From Evansella vedderi (GTDB lineage: Bacteria; Bacillota; Bacilli; Bacillales; Salisediminibacteriaceae), in the NCBI RefSeq assembly GCF_030813435.1, contig NZ_JAUSUG010000019.1:1-64000 (forward strand): 64,000 nucleotides of DNA. The letters are read 5' to 3'. The notes under the pieces are model-generated. The model was given only the letters and a program-made list of their open reading frames with translations, searched no databases and had not been told where the DNA came from. Shown here piece after piece: positions 36,448-45,090 of this stretch (the stretch's first letter is position 1; every line of letters starts with the position of its first letter). Made by a program: the position numbers and the translations under genes.

Positions 36448-38490
36448 TTATTCATACGAAAGACCGAACCCAAAGCTATATATATTACCGTTTTCTGATT
36501 TGTAAGCATAAGAAGATCCTTTTGCATATCCAGGAACATCTCCTGCACTATTATCAAGGGCTTCCTGGTTTGCAGGAAGTGTAAATGGCATTTTTCCTGC
36601 TGGATTATACTTCCCACGAAGAATATCAACTAACGGTTCATATTTTATACCAAAAGTACTTAATACAGCTGCAGCTTTTGGTTCAATTTCATCAATAAGC
36701 CAAGGGTTTGTCATATTTATTGTTAAGATAGTTGGGACCTTTTCTTCAATTGCCTTTATTTTCTTAACATCAATGCCTGTATCTGGTCCTAAAGCAACAG
36801 TTAGAGGGGCATCTGGACGATCAGGAACAGTATTTGGAACAGCAAATAGAAGTGCATGAGTTGCATTGTTAATATCATCTGTTATGTTTATAGCAGTATC
36901 ATAATTAGCAATGGATTCCTTAAGCTGTTTTGTCTGTTTATCCGCATCAACCTTTGTAAATACCTCAACATATAATTTTACCTCTTTAATATTTTCATCG
37001 TTTAATGGTAATACACTGTCATTTCGTAATAAAACTATTGATTTCCGATGTGCATCATCTGCCTTTTGCTGAGAAACAGGATCTTTTGCTATAATCTGAG
37101 CTTGTTCAGGCTCGACATACGGGTTTTCAAATAGCCCCAGTTCCATCATCTCTGTTAATAAATGGGTAACTGACTGGTCAAGTATTTCTTCGGATACTAA
37201 ACCTTTTTTTACAGTATTAATTAAGGTAGAAGGATCTGCTTCATCAGAAAAGATATTTACACCAGCTTTCAACGCTTTTGCATATCTTTCCTCTACTGAT
37301 AAATCCTCTACTCCCCAAGGCATCATATTTATAATCCCTGTATCAGAGTTTATGTAGCCATTAAATCCAAGCTCTTCACGCAAAATATCATGTATAATCT
37401 CTTTGTTAAAGGCAAAACCAACTTCTTCAAACGATTGACCGTCTTTTAATTGAGGCTTACTATACTCATTACTTGGATACGAATAGTAAGGCATTATAGA
37501 AGTAGTTCCAGCTTTAATAGCTGCTTTAAAAGCGGGTATATGATATTTATACAAACTTCCAGGTGTAGGATAAGGATTAAAACTTCCCCATTTATAGTGG
37601 GGATCATGTCCCTTATGACGCGCTCCACCACCAGGGAAGTGCTTTGTTGTCATAGAAACACTATTAGGTCCTAGCTTTTCTCCTTGGAATCCTCTTATCA
37701 TAGCAGTGATTAATTCAGATACTAATTCAGTATCTTCACCAAATGTACCGTTATAACGCATCCATAGAGGGTCAGTTGCAATATCAGCCATATATCCATA
37801 CGCTTTATGAATACCGGATGCTCTCCATTCTTTTGCCGCCATTTCTGAAAATTCTTTAACTATCTCTGCATCTCCAGTTGCAGCAAGCCCTAGTTCACCA
37901 GGCCACAGTGAAAATTCACCTGCAGCTTCCATAAAGCCTTGAGCTATATTACCTTTATGATTTCTTGGGTTTGAAACCATTACAACAGGAATTCCTAATC
38001 TTGTACTTTCTGCTACTTCCTGAATTTTGTTTGTCCAAAGGGCTAAATCATGTGCAGAAGGGTTGTCACGAATAACAAAATAACGCAAATTTAATTCTTT
38101 AATTCCTTTTGTTGTCCCAGCTTTTTGCAAGATTGGTTTTTCTAGTTCATACGTCTCATCGCCAGGCTTGGCAAAAAAATTGTGTTTAATAATCAATTCC
38201 GTTTCGTTTAACAGACCGCTTTCATCTGTCTCAGAAGGCCCATCATATCCAAAAAATTTTATTGCCTTACTATTAGGCATAAATTGGGAAGAAATAGTCA
38301 TTAACCCTGCCTTTTCTTCTAAAGACATCCTAGACAATAAATCTTTTACACGTTCTTCAATTGGTAGCTCCCAATTTTCATAGGGATCTAATACACCATT
38401 ACCGTTTAAATCACGAAATTCTTTCCCATTAATCGTTAAAGTATTTTTTATACGGCTTTCTACTTTTGGATTTCCCACTTTTTCAGTCAT
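36448..38490 (-). CDS. Cytosolic GH3 glycosidase
   Basis: The 680-residue protein is homologous to the anchored GH3 at 21286-23808 over its full catalytic part. Shared marks are LSRMSLEEKAGLM, TTKHFPGGGAR and the candidate nucleophile Asp in GYINSDTGIIN. It has no signal peptide, stalk or sorting motif, so it would act on imported oligosaccharides or glycosides. AGGAGGAG precedes the ATG. It is monocistronic. The substrate is unknown; the KHFPGGGAR form differs from the usual KHFPGHG of many GH3 beta-glucosidases. Confidence 0.88.
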   Translation of the reverse strand: MTEKVGNPKVESRIKNTLTINGKEFRDLNGNGVLDPYENWELPIEERVKDLLSRMSLEEKAGLMTISSQFMPNSKAIKFFGYDGPSETDESGLLNETELIIKHNFFAKPGDETYELEKPILQKAGTTKGIKELNLRYFVIRDNPSAHDLALWTNKIQEVAESTRLGIPVVMVSNPRNHKGNIAQGFMEAAGEFSLWPGELGLAATGDAEIVKEFSEMAAKEWRASGIHKAYGYMADIATDPLWMRYNGTFGEDTELVSELITAMIRGFQGEKLGPNSVSMTTKHFPGGGARHKGHDPHYKWGSFNPYPTPGSLYKYHIPAFKAAIKAGTTSIMPYYSYPSNEYSKPQLKDGQSFEEVGFAFNKEIIHDILREELGFNGYINSDTGIINMMPWGVEDLSVEERYAKALKAGVNIFSDEADPSTLINTVKKGLVSEEILDQSVTHLLTEMMELGLFENPYVEPEQAQIIAKDPVSQQKADDAHRKSIVLLRNDSVLPLNDENIKEVKLYVEVFTKVDADKQTKQLKESIANYDTAINITDDINNATHALLFAVPNTVPDRPDAPLTVALGPDTGIDVKKIKAIEEKVPTILTINMTNPWLIDEIEPKAAAVLSTFGIKYEPLVDILRGKYNPAGKMPFTLPANQEALDNSAGDVPGYAKGSSYAYKSENGNIYSFGFGLSYE

Positions 38491-38601
38491 TAACTCTCCT
38501 CCTGCTCGTTCTCATTAGATACTTTCTTAATATATTATTTTAAAATATGAGTATCCCCTTTACTCAGTATTCGTTTACTCAAATAAATTATAGTTCTTCT
38601 T

Positions 38602-38911
38602 GATGTTGATGAGCTCTGCGCGAATTTGCTTTCCGCGGGCAACGCTTTAGCCTCCTCGTTCCTGCGGGGTCTTCTGTCTCTTCCTCTGCTAGTAACCTGT
38701 CGAGACAACTCGAAGCTAAGTCGTGAAGTAAACGCTCGAAGCAATCAGCGAAGCCGTTGCAAGTTTTTAAAGCCTGCTATGAGTGGTTTTTTCATAGCAG
38801 GCGCGCAACGCGCGGAGCGATTGCTATTTTCTCAGCGAAAAATATATGACTTTTTCAGTGGCCTCGTTGCTTTCCCGCTGGAGTCTCATTCGCTCCGAGC
38901 TCATCAACATC
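38602..38911. mobile_element. MITE-like element B with perfect 15-bp terminal inverted repeats
   Basis: This 310-bp non-coding element is bounded by GATGTTGATGAGCTC (38602-38616) and its exact inverse (38897-38911). The core from about 38735 to 38860 is nearly identical to element A and contains GCCTGCTATGA / TCATAGCAGGC. It fills most of the 577-bp gap 38491-39067. No transposase. Confidence 0.82.
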
Positions 38912-39067
38912 TGTATTAGCATGAATTATAATCTTTCTGAGTTAATGGCAAACTCATTTTTAAAAATTTCTGGCTTCGTGTTTCTATAAGATTTAAAGAT
39001 ACATTTAATTTAACCTATTGTAAAAGTTTTAAAAGTTCAAATTGCAACTCAATTAGACTTCATGCTA

Positions 39068-40441
39068 TTACAAGAGAAAATAAGCTACAGTAATCCCAAT
39101 TCCCCCTAATAGAAAAGCAAATGGTAAATTATCTAAGGTAATTCGATATGGGTTTTCCTTTAAATTCATGGAAGTTAAAGTGACTAATAAGCCGTAGGTT
39201 CCTACTGTTAATGTAGCAACAGCGCTTGTAATAAAAACGATGGCAACACTAATTGGATTAAGAACTCCATATAAAGGGCTGATTAATCCTCCTAAAATTC
39301 CAATAGTAGCAATAGGGTGAACTCCAAACATACTTAAAGCAATAAAAATTATGAGTATAATCAAAAATAAGACCATAGGATAATCCCCAAAATATAATAA
39401 TGGTCCTTGCAATTGATTTATAAAGGAAGAGCCATCAAGGGTACCTGCAAAAAAGGAAAGGGAAACAAACAGGACAATAAAATTGTGCATGTTATTCGTT
39501 TTTATTTTCCAATTGTTCCAGCCATGCTTCCAAAACCTTCGTCCCCTTTTAAGGAAGATTGCCCACAGTAAAGCAAAGGGAAAAATAAGTAATGTCACCG
39601 TTAAGATAAAGTCTAGCTGAAAGAGATTTCCTAAAAAAATCACCAATATTAAAAATAGAACGAGAGCACTTATAAAATGAATGAGCTTCCTTACAATAAC
39701 TTTTCTATCCGTCTTTATACATACTGCAGAATTTAATATTTCGTAAGGATATTTTTTAAACTGATAGAAGCCCCATAAGGAATCTATGATAAAAGTAATA
39801 GCTGAAATAAAAAACAGCCAAAATAGCACCGATACAAAAGTTACACCCGTTGTAAAGATGGAAACGGCGATCATTATTTCTAAAGGGCTCCACATTAATG
39901 CTAAGGAATAACCTCTTATTACCGCTTTATTAATAAATGCATTCCTAACTAATTTTTCTTGAGCGGCTAAGTTGCCTTTTAAGACTTCCTGTGAGATGGA
40001 GACAGCTGATAAATTTAGGAACGCTGCTAAAGTTAAGGTTGAAGCAGAGCTACGAGGATAAAGACTCCCTAAATTGGATACATTTAATTTCAAGAGTTCG
40101 TTTAATGTACGTTCAAATCCCCCAGTTTTCACAACACTATTCATCCACGGCAGCATGGCCAAAAGCGTTAATAGGGAGAGATTGGAAGTTAACATAGGAG
40201 GGATAACAGCGATCGATTGCCCCGATTTTACAAATAATAGTGTACCTAATAATAGAAAGAAACACCCCATTATCCGAAATAACTTGGAAGCACCAATAAA
40301 AGCAATAAATAACATAATAATTGCAAATATCCCTAATATGTAATTTAACCTAGCATTTCCTATGAATAAATTAACAATATTCCCAACAAAGATAATAGAA
40401 TAGAAGATATAAATATGTTGCAAATAATTTTGTAATTTCAT
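39068..40441 (-). CDS. Polytopic membrane protein, putative ion/organic acid permease
   Basis: This 457-residue protein has about twelve hydrophobic segments. The layout resembles the ion-transporter superfamily: re-entrant-like polar stretches NLGSLYPRSSAS and FGVHPIATIGILGGLISPLYG occur at corresponding places in the two halves. I cannot name a family. A 49-bp palindrome with the regulon's operator core lies 20 bp upstream of the start codon, so it is probably a transporter serving the same sugar-acid programme. ACAGAGG precedes the ATG. Confidence 0.75.
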   Translation of the reverse strand: MKLQNYLQHIYIFYSIIFVGNIVNLFIGNARLNYILGIFAIIMLFIAFIGASKLFRIMGCFFLLLGTLLFVKSGQSIAVIPPMLTSNLSLLTLLAMLPWMNSVVKTGGFERTLNELLKLNVSNLGSLYPRSSASTLTLAAFLNLSAVSISQEVLKGNLAAQEKLVRNAFINKAVIRGYSLALMWSPLEIMIAVSIFTTGVTFVSVLFWLFFISAITFIIDSLWGFYQFKKYPYEILNSAVCIKTDRKVIVRKLIHFISALVLFLILVIFLGNLFQLDFILTVTLLIFPFALLWAIFLKRGRRFWKHGWNNWKIKTNNMHNFIVLFVSLSFFAGTLDGSSFINQLQGPLLYFGDYPMVLFLIILIIFIALSMFGVHPIATIGILGGLISPLYGVLNPISVAIVFITSAVATLTVGTYGLLVTLTSMNLKENPYRITLDNLPFAFLLGGIGITVAYFLL

Positions 40442-40460
40442 GGTTTACCTCTGTACTTAT

Positions 40461-40509
40461 TTAGGTTCTCATTTTATTTGTTTATCAAACAAATAAAATG
40501 AGAACCTAA
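40461..40509. promoter_or_regulatory. 49-bp perfect palindrome containing the regulon operator
   Basis: Two perfect 23-bp arms flank the central ATC. The middle 17 bp are TTTGTTTATCAAACAAA, the operator core, and the outer parts (TTAGGTTCTCATTTTA and inverse) are unique to this site. It lies 20 bp upstream of the permease start and overlaps its likely promoter. Confidence 0.8.
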
Positions 40510-40565
40510 TCTAATCATAGACCTCTAACCTTATAATTGCAAGAAAGAAACTAAAATTATATTAT

Positions 40566-40604
40566 AAAAACATCCTCCCTATAGGAACCAGGATGGATGT
40601 TTTT
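40566..40604 (-). terminator. Terminator of the creatininase-family gene
   Basis: AAAAACATCC / GGATGTTTTT close an internal loop 25 bp after the stop codon. Confidence 0.75.
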
Positions 40605-40628
40605 CTTTTTGAATTTGCATGTATAACT

Positions 40629-41502
40629 CTACTTCGTTTTTGGGAGCCACTCTCCGTATTTCGGAAGACTATTTGTCTGTGTAAATTCATCCACTTCACG
40701 AAGTGCTTCTAAAATTTTTGGCATATCTAACGACTGGACAACTTCATTTATTGCCTCAACACCTTTTTCTGCAAGTACTTCCCTTTCTTCCTCCGTCCTT
40801 ATTAATGGTGTATAAGCATGATCTGCTGGCTTGTCAAAATAGAAACCTACGGATCCAGATTGATAAGCAAGATGAGAAAGCTTAGAGGAAGGATGACCGC
40901 CCATTTTTTTCATACACTCTTCTAAATCATAGCTAACTGATTCCGATTCTGGTACGTTTAATGGAACATCTTCCAACCGTCCCATTACGGAATAACAGCC
41001 TACAAGCATTTCATTTATTTTATCAAATGGATTTTTTGGCGGATTTTTTTGCACGTTACTTATAGCGGTAATCATATCCATATAAAGTACAGGTGCTTTA
41101 GTCTTATCAAAGAAATCCCTTACCATGGAACTGACAGTAAGATATGCCGGGCCATGTAAGCTTACATACACTTGGCGTCTAAATCCTTGATTCAACAGGG
41201 ATTGGGCAAGTTTATCTAAATAAGCCATTCCATCTGCAATGCTCATCTGTATGGTTCCGCGGCCAACAGGGGTTGCTCCAGCATAGAAATACGGCAAGTT
41301 ATGAAGTACTAAACCATCTGTAGCCTCCGCCATTTTCAATGCAAAAGCCTCTGCAAGAACCGTTTCACAATCAAGTGGCAAGGCTCCGTGTGTTTCAATT
41401 GTACCAACAGGAATATAAATAAGATCATTTCTCTCTAAGTAATCTTCCACTTCACCGTTTGTTAATTTCGTTAAAAAACGTGAGCGGATCTCTTTCTGAC
41501 AT
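40629..41502 (-). pseudogene. Creatininase family amidohydrolase, frameshift near the N-terminus
   Basis: The long frame (273 residues from a GTG at 41450) has the creatininase metal-site motif IPVGTIETHGALPLDCE and VYVSLHGPAYL. The GTG has no ribosome site. An ATG at 41502 does (GAGGAG) but is one frame off. If the T6 run (plus strand 41473-41478) had five T residues, the two join as MSERDPLTFLTKLTNGEVED, a normal family start. The family includes creatininase and IolN, a keto-inositol hydrolase. It lies downstream of the aldose epimerase gene in the same operon. Real mutation or assembly error. Confidence 0.7.
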
Positions 41503-41519
41503 ATACAACCACTCCTCTA

Positions 41520-42365
41520 TTATTCTATCGTTATGGATAGTTCAGCTTTATGAACTTCTCCAGGTTGAAGCTTCAGACCTCCACCTAGATTAAGTTCATT
41601 AAAGGAACCATTCCAAGGTTCCAAACATATAAATTCTTTTTCTGGTATGGACCAGAGAACTAAATGTTTAAAGTTAGAATCAAAATGAAGGCTGACTTTT
41701 CTTCCAGTAGTCTTGTCCTCAAAACTAGCAGGTGATTTCATTCCACTTAAAAACAGGCTACTTGGAGAACCTGCAGGCATCACTACATTCCCATCTAGGC
41801 CTTTCATTTGATTATCTTCCAAAGAAAAATAAGTTTGTGCATCTATATAAAATATCAATTGTTCTAAGGTTGACATTTGAAAATATGGATGAAAGCCATA
41901 ATTAAAAGGCATGGTCTCCTTAGAAAGATTCTCGTACTCTTGTTGTACTGTTAATGTTCTTCCACTTAGTCGATAAGTGAATTTCAAGCTAAACTCATAA
42001 GGGAATGCTTTTTTTGTTTCATTATTAGATATAAGTTCAACAACAAGTTCATTATTTATCTCATCTAAAGAAGTCACTTTCCACGGTTGAATATGTGCAA
42101 TTCCGTGGATCTCCATTGGGTAATACCTTCCTTTTAGATACAACCGATCGTCCGCAAGGGGACCACAAATGGGAAATAATATTGGCATGGCACTTTTCGG
42201 TCTTTCGTCTGACAGTAAATTTCCCTCGTCAATATAAAGATATTCCGCGCCATTTAATGAAAAACCTGTGATCATCCCCCCTTTTTCTGGCGTTATTCTA
42301 ACCTGGGTATTCGCAGCTTCATCTCTCAAATAAAAATGAGACAATTGTGGTATTAATGTTTTCAT
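41520..42365 (-). CDS. Aldose 1-epimerase family protein
   Basis: The 281-residue protein has the galactose-mutarotase-like beta-sandwich. ARPMLFPICGPL-like PKSAMPILFPICGPL, the His in MEIHGIAHIQPW and YGFHPYFQM give the likely catalytic region, with an acidic partner late in the chain (ICLEPWNG). It would interconvert anomers of a sugar or sugar phosphate. AGGAG precedes the ATG. The creatininase-family gene follows 17 bp downstream, so both probably belong to one small sugar operon. Confidence 0.85.
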   Translation of the reverse strand: MKTLIPQLSHFYLRDEAANTQVRITPEKGGMITGFSLNGAEYLYIDEGNLLSDERPKSAMPILFPICGPLADDRLYLKGRYYPMEIHGIAHIQPWKVTSLDEINNELVVELISNNETKKAFPYEFSLKFTYRLSGRTLTVQQEYENLSKETMPFNYGFHPYFQMSTLEQLIFYIDAQTYFSLEDNQMKGLDGNVVMPAGSPSSLFLSGMKSPASFEDKTTGRKVSLHFDSNFKHLVLWSIPEKEFICLEPWNGSFNELNLGGGLKLQPGEVHKAELSITIE

Positions 42366-42390
42366 AGATTACTAAAACTCCTTTAATAGT

Positions 42391-42430
42391 TGTCTCAAAA
42401 GACTTGACTATTGTTAGTCACTTTGGGACA
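42391..42430 (-). terminator. Hairpin between the GPH relic and the epimerase gene
   Basis: TGTCTCAAAAG-TTGACTA pairs with TAGTCA-CTTTGGGACA with small bulges. There is no strong T-run. It could be the old terminator of the truncated transporter gene or a leader hairpin of the epimerase gene. Confidence 0.45.
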
Positions 42431-42485
42431 TACACTATTGTTTATTACTATCCTCTCATGCTCCTCTTCTTTCCTTCAAAACTGT

Positions 42486-42809
42486 TTACATTTCATTTGT
42501 TCTTTGTTGGTTCAAGTGATAAATAACACCAGTACCAATGACCATTAATAGAAAAGCTACAATAGGTAGACCAGTAAATAAGCGGTAAATATTTTCTGCG
42601 ACTTGAGGTGTTTGGGAAGCAGCACCTGAAACAAAACCAACCCAGCCTAGTGCATAAGCACCAATAGCCGAACCAATACCCATGCCTATTTTTCTAGAGA
42701 AAGAGTATATGGAATACATCGTTCCATCATATCTTCTACCTTCTTTTAGCTCAGAATAATCCAGACAGTCTGCAACAAGTGCCCAAACAATCAAGGTGAA
42801 TACGTTCAA
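42486..42809 (-). pseudogene. C-terminal relic of a fourth GPH-family transporter
   Basis: 107 codons match only the last quarter of GPH symporters: WALVADCLDYSELKEGRRYD and GTMYSIYSFSRKIGMG correspond to SDVIDYGEWKTGVRQEGTTY in transporter 1. Helices 1-8 are absent, and only 75 bp separate it from the next frame. It is a truncated remnant. Confidence 0.8.
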
Positions 42810-42884
42810 TTTATAAACAACAATCTATGAAAAAGAGCCTTAAAAAAAGCTTACCAAATCCTTTTGTTTAGGAACTAGCAAGAT

Positions 42885-43630
42885 TTAATTCGTATATTGT
42901 TGTTTATATTCTTTTGGCGTTAGTCCTTCTTCTTTTAAGAAGATCGTAGAAAAGTACTGCGGGGTATTAAAGCCTATAATGATAGCAATTTCTGTCATCG
43001 ACAATTTTGTTTGGGTTAGTAAATCCTTCGCTTCCTTTATTCTCTTTTTATTTCGATAATGGCTGATTGTAATCCCATGCTCTTTCTTAAAGGCACGCAT
43101 TAAATGGGAAGGGTGAACATAGAGCTTTCGTGCAATTTCCTCAATGGATATATTCTCTGAAAAATACATATCAATATAATCTTTTACTTTATCAACTGCA
43201 GAAGCTTTCTCTTCTTTTTTGCGAATGGAAAGATCAGAATAATCATCTAACATATTTTCGTGAATCTTTTCCAATTGGGAGAGGGTTTCAGAATGCTCAA
43301 TTAATATGGCATATTTCTCTGTCATATAATGTGCTTGCCAAGGGGCAAGTCCACCCTTTTCAGCAAAATAACCATATAGTGTATTATGTGACAGTAAAAT
43401 ATTTTTATAGGAACGTAATTTATTTTTGGTCCTTTTTAAAATGCCTAGTGTATCTTCATCTGTATGTTGTATCCAACCTTCTATAAAATCATGAATAGTT
43501 TTTTTTCTCCCCTCTCAATTGCTTCAAACAATCGTTCCCTACCTTTATGAGCAGACTTGATAAATTCCCTTCTATTACTATCGTTTATTAAATGTACGAC
43601 CATTGTCCCAACTTTTACTTTTTTCTCCAT
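42885..43630 (-). pseudogene. Broken AraC family regulator
   Basis: The frame 42885-43325 encodes the AraC double helix-turn-helix (ENISIEEIARKLYVHPSHLM, SMTEIAIIIGFNTPQYFST). Upstream the coding continues to an ATG at 43630 with GGAG, but the A8 run (plus-strand T8, 43499-43506) is one base short, which shifts the frame in the linker after GEKK. Even repaired (about 248 residues), it lacks the ~150-residue N-terminal domain of its relative at 26688-27905. With the adjacent GPH relic it marks a dead copy of that regulator/transporter pair. Confidence 0.78.
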
Positions 43631-43665
43631 GAAAACCAGCTCCAAATTGTAAGTAACCTTTTAAG

Positions 43666-44136
43666 CTAAGGATTCAATCTTTTCCATACTTGTTCATATA
43701 CTTTTTTTAATGGGATCTGATTCCGTTCGGCAATTTGCTTGCACTCTTCAAATTCCGGGGACCGTTGAATAACTTGTCCATTATGTATTCCTTCTTTTAC
43801 TGTCACTGTTCCCCAATCCGTCTCTACCTTTGTAAATTGGCGCTCTGCACGATGGACTGTTAATGGATAATAACGGACCCCTAGCGTAGTCGTTTCTGTA
43901 AGTAATATTTCTTTCATCTTATCTACTTTTTCTAAAGAGCATAATAATTGCAGCAACGTTCCTGGCCGGTTTTTCTTCATATAAATAGGGGTGTAAAACA
44001 CATCATTTGCCCCAGCATCAAATAATAAGTCCATCACATAGCCTAGCCATTCCCCAGGGATATCATCAAGATTCACTTCCATTTTCACCATGTGATTATC
44101 TGTATGCTCATCATTTGGCGGAGGGTAAAAGGGCAT
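43666..44136 (-). CDS. larC: Nickel-pincer cofactor nickel insertase, LarC C-terminal part (LarC2)
   Basis: This 156-residue protein matches only the C-terminal half of LarC (DUF111), the CTP-dependent enzyme that inserts nickel into the pincer cofactor of lactate racemase. EVNLDDIPGEWLGYVMDLLF, DVFYTPIYMKKNRPGTLLQL and TETTTLGVR are typical. Full LarC has about 400-430 residues, and lactobacilli encode it as larC1 plus larC2 joined by frameshifting. Here no LarC1 coding is found upstream: larB ends 30 bp away. The start has GAGAGGAG and is convincing. Function alone is open. Confidence 0.85.
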   Translation of the reverse strand: MPFYPPPNDEHTDNHMVKMEVNLDDIPGEWLGYVMDLLFDAGANDVFYTPIYMKKNRPGTLLQLLCSLEKVDKMKEILLTETTTLGVRYYPLTVHRAERQFTKVETDWGTVTVKEGIHNGQVIQRSPEFEECKQIAERNQIPLKKVYEQVWKRLNP

Positions 44137-44166
44137 TTAGAACACTCCTCTCTATGTATCGCTTTA

Positions 44167-44910
44167 TTATTCCTTATTAACTAATTTATTAATCAACGCT
44201 GCATTATAGCCGCCACCAAAACCGTTATCAATATTCACAACACTAATACCAGAGGCACAGGAATTTAACATCGTCAGTAATGCGGATAGACCGTTGAAGT
44301 TAGCACCATAACCTATACTGGTAGGAACGGCAATAACTGGATGGGAAACAAGACCGCCCACTACACTTGGAAGAGCCCCCTCCATACCTGCTACTACAAC
44401 TGATGCAGTGGCATTTTGAATTTCTTCAATATTATCAAACAGACGATGAATGCCAGCTACACCTACATCATAAATTCGACGAACCTCACAGCCTAATACT
44501 TCTGCCGTAATAGCTGCCTCTTCTGCCACATTCAAGTCCGATGTGCCAGCACAAACGACAGCAATATATCCTTTACCTTTTTCTTTAGGCTGATTTTCCT
44601 GTAACCAATATAACACCCGTGCGCCTTCATTATAAGTGAACTCGGGGTGTTGTTGAATAATAGTTTCTGCCTTATCTTTAGTAATACGTGTAACTAGTAC
44701 ATTATTATTTTTTCCTTTAATAGCTTCCATTATCGAAAGGATATGTTCTGCTGTTTTTCCTTCGCCATAAATAATCTCAGGGAAACCTTGACGTTTTTTT
44801 CGATGATGATCGACCTTGGCAAACCCCAAATTTTCATACGTTGCTAATTTTGCCTTTGCCTCTTCTATGGATAAAGTTCCTTCTTGAACTTGCTTTAATA
44901 TGTCTTCCAT
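44167..44910 (-). CDS. larB: Pyridinium-3,5-biscarboxylic acid mononucleotide synthase LarB
   Basis: The 247-residue enzyme carboxylates and hydrolyses nicotinic acid adenine dinucleotide in the first step of nickel-pincer cofactor synthesis. The C-terminal PurE-like domain shows AVVCAGTSDLNVAEEAAITA, GVAGIHRL, VVAGMEGALPSVVGGLV and PTSIGYGANFNG. The short helical N-terminus (VQEGTLSIEEAKAKL) is typical. It lies between gluconokinase and larC on the same strand. A 150-bp repeat separates it from gluconokinase. Confidence 0.93.
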   Translation of the reverse strand: MEDILKQVQEGTLSIEEAKAKLATYENLGFAKVDHHRKKRQGFPEIIYGEGKTAEHILSIMEAIKGKNNNVLVTRITKDKAETIIQQHPEFTYNEGARVLYWLQENQPKEKGKGYIAVVCAGTSDLNVAEEAAITAEVLGCEVRRIYDVGVAGIHRLFDNIEEIQNATASVVVAGMEGALPSVVGGLVSHPVIAVPTSIGYGANFNGLSALLTMLNSCASGISVVNIDNGFGGGYNAALINKLVNKE

Positions 44911-44934
44911 TTCCTACCCTACACCTCGCCTTTC

Positions 44935-45090
44935 AAAAATGAGGCTGGGACAATAGTATTTTTACCAATAAGAAATCCGAACAAACTAGATGTAGGTGCA
45001 ATCTACACGCTTCGGAAATATACTTCCCTAAGGTAGTGCATTGTTCGTATTTCCGATTAAACACTTTAGTTATGTCCCAGCCTCATTTTT
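44935..45090. repeat. GAGGCTGGGACA-type inverted-repeat element
   Basis: AAAATGAGGCTGGGACA at the left end is matched by TGTCCCAGCCTCATTTT at the right. Inner parts such as GGTAGTGCATTGTTCGTATT recur inverted in the composite element at 56473-56824. The right end abuts the gluconokinase stop, so its hairpin may also end or attenuate that transcript before larB. Confidence 0.75.

Noticed and set aside
38535-38919. ORFs on both strands upstream of the second GH3
   Set aside because: Both fall in MITE-like element B and its hairpins.
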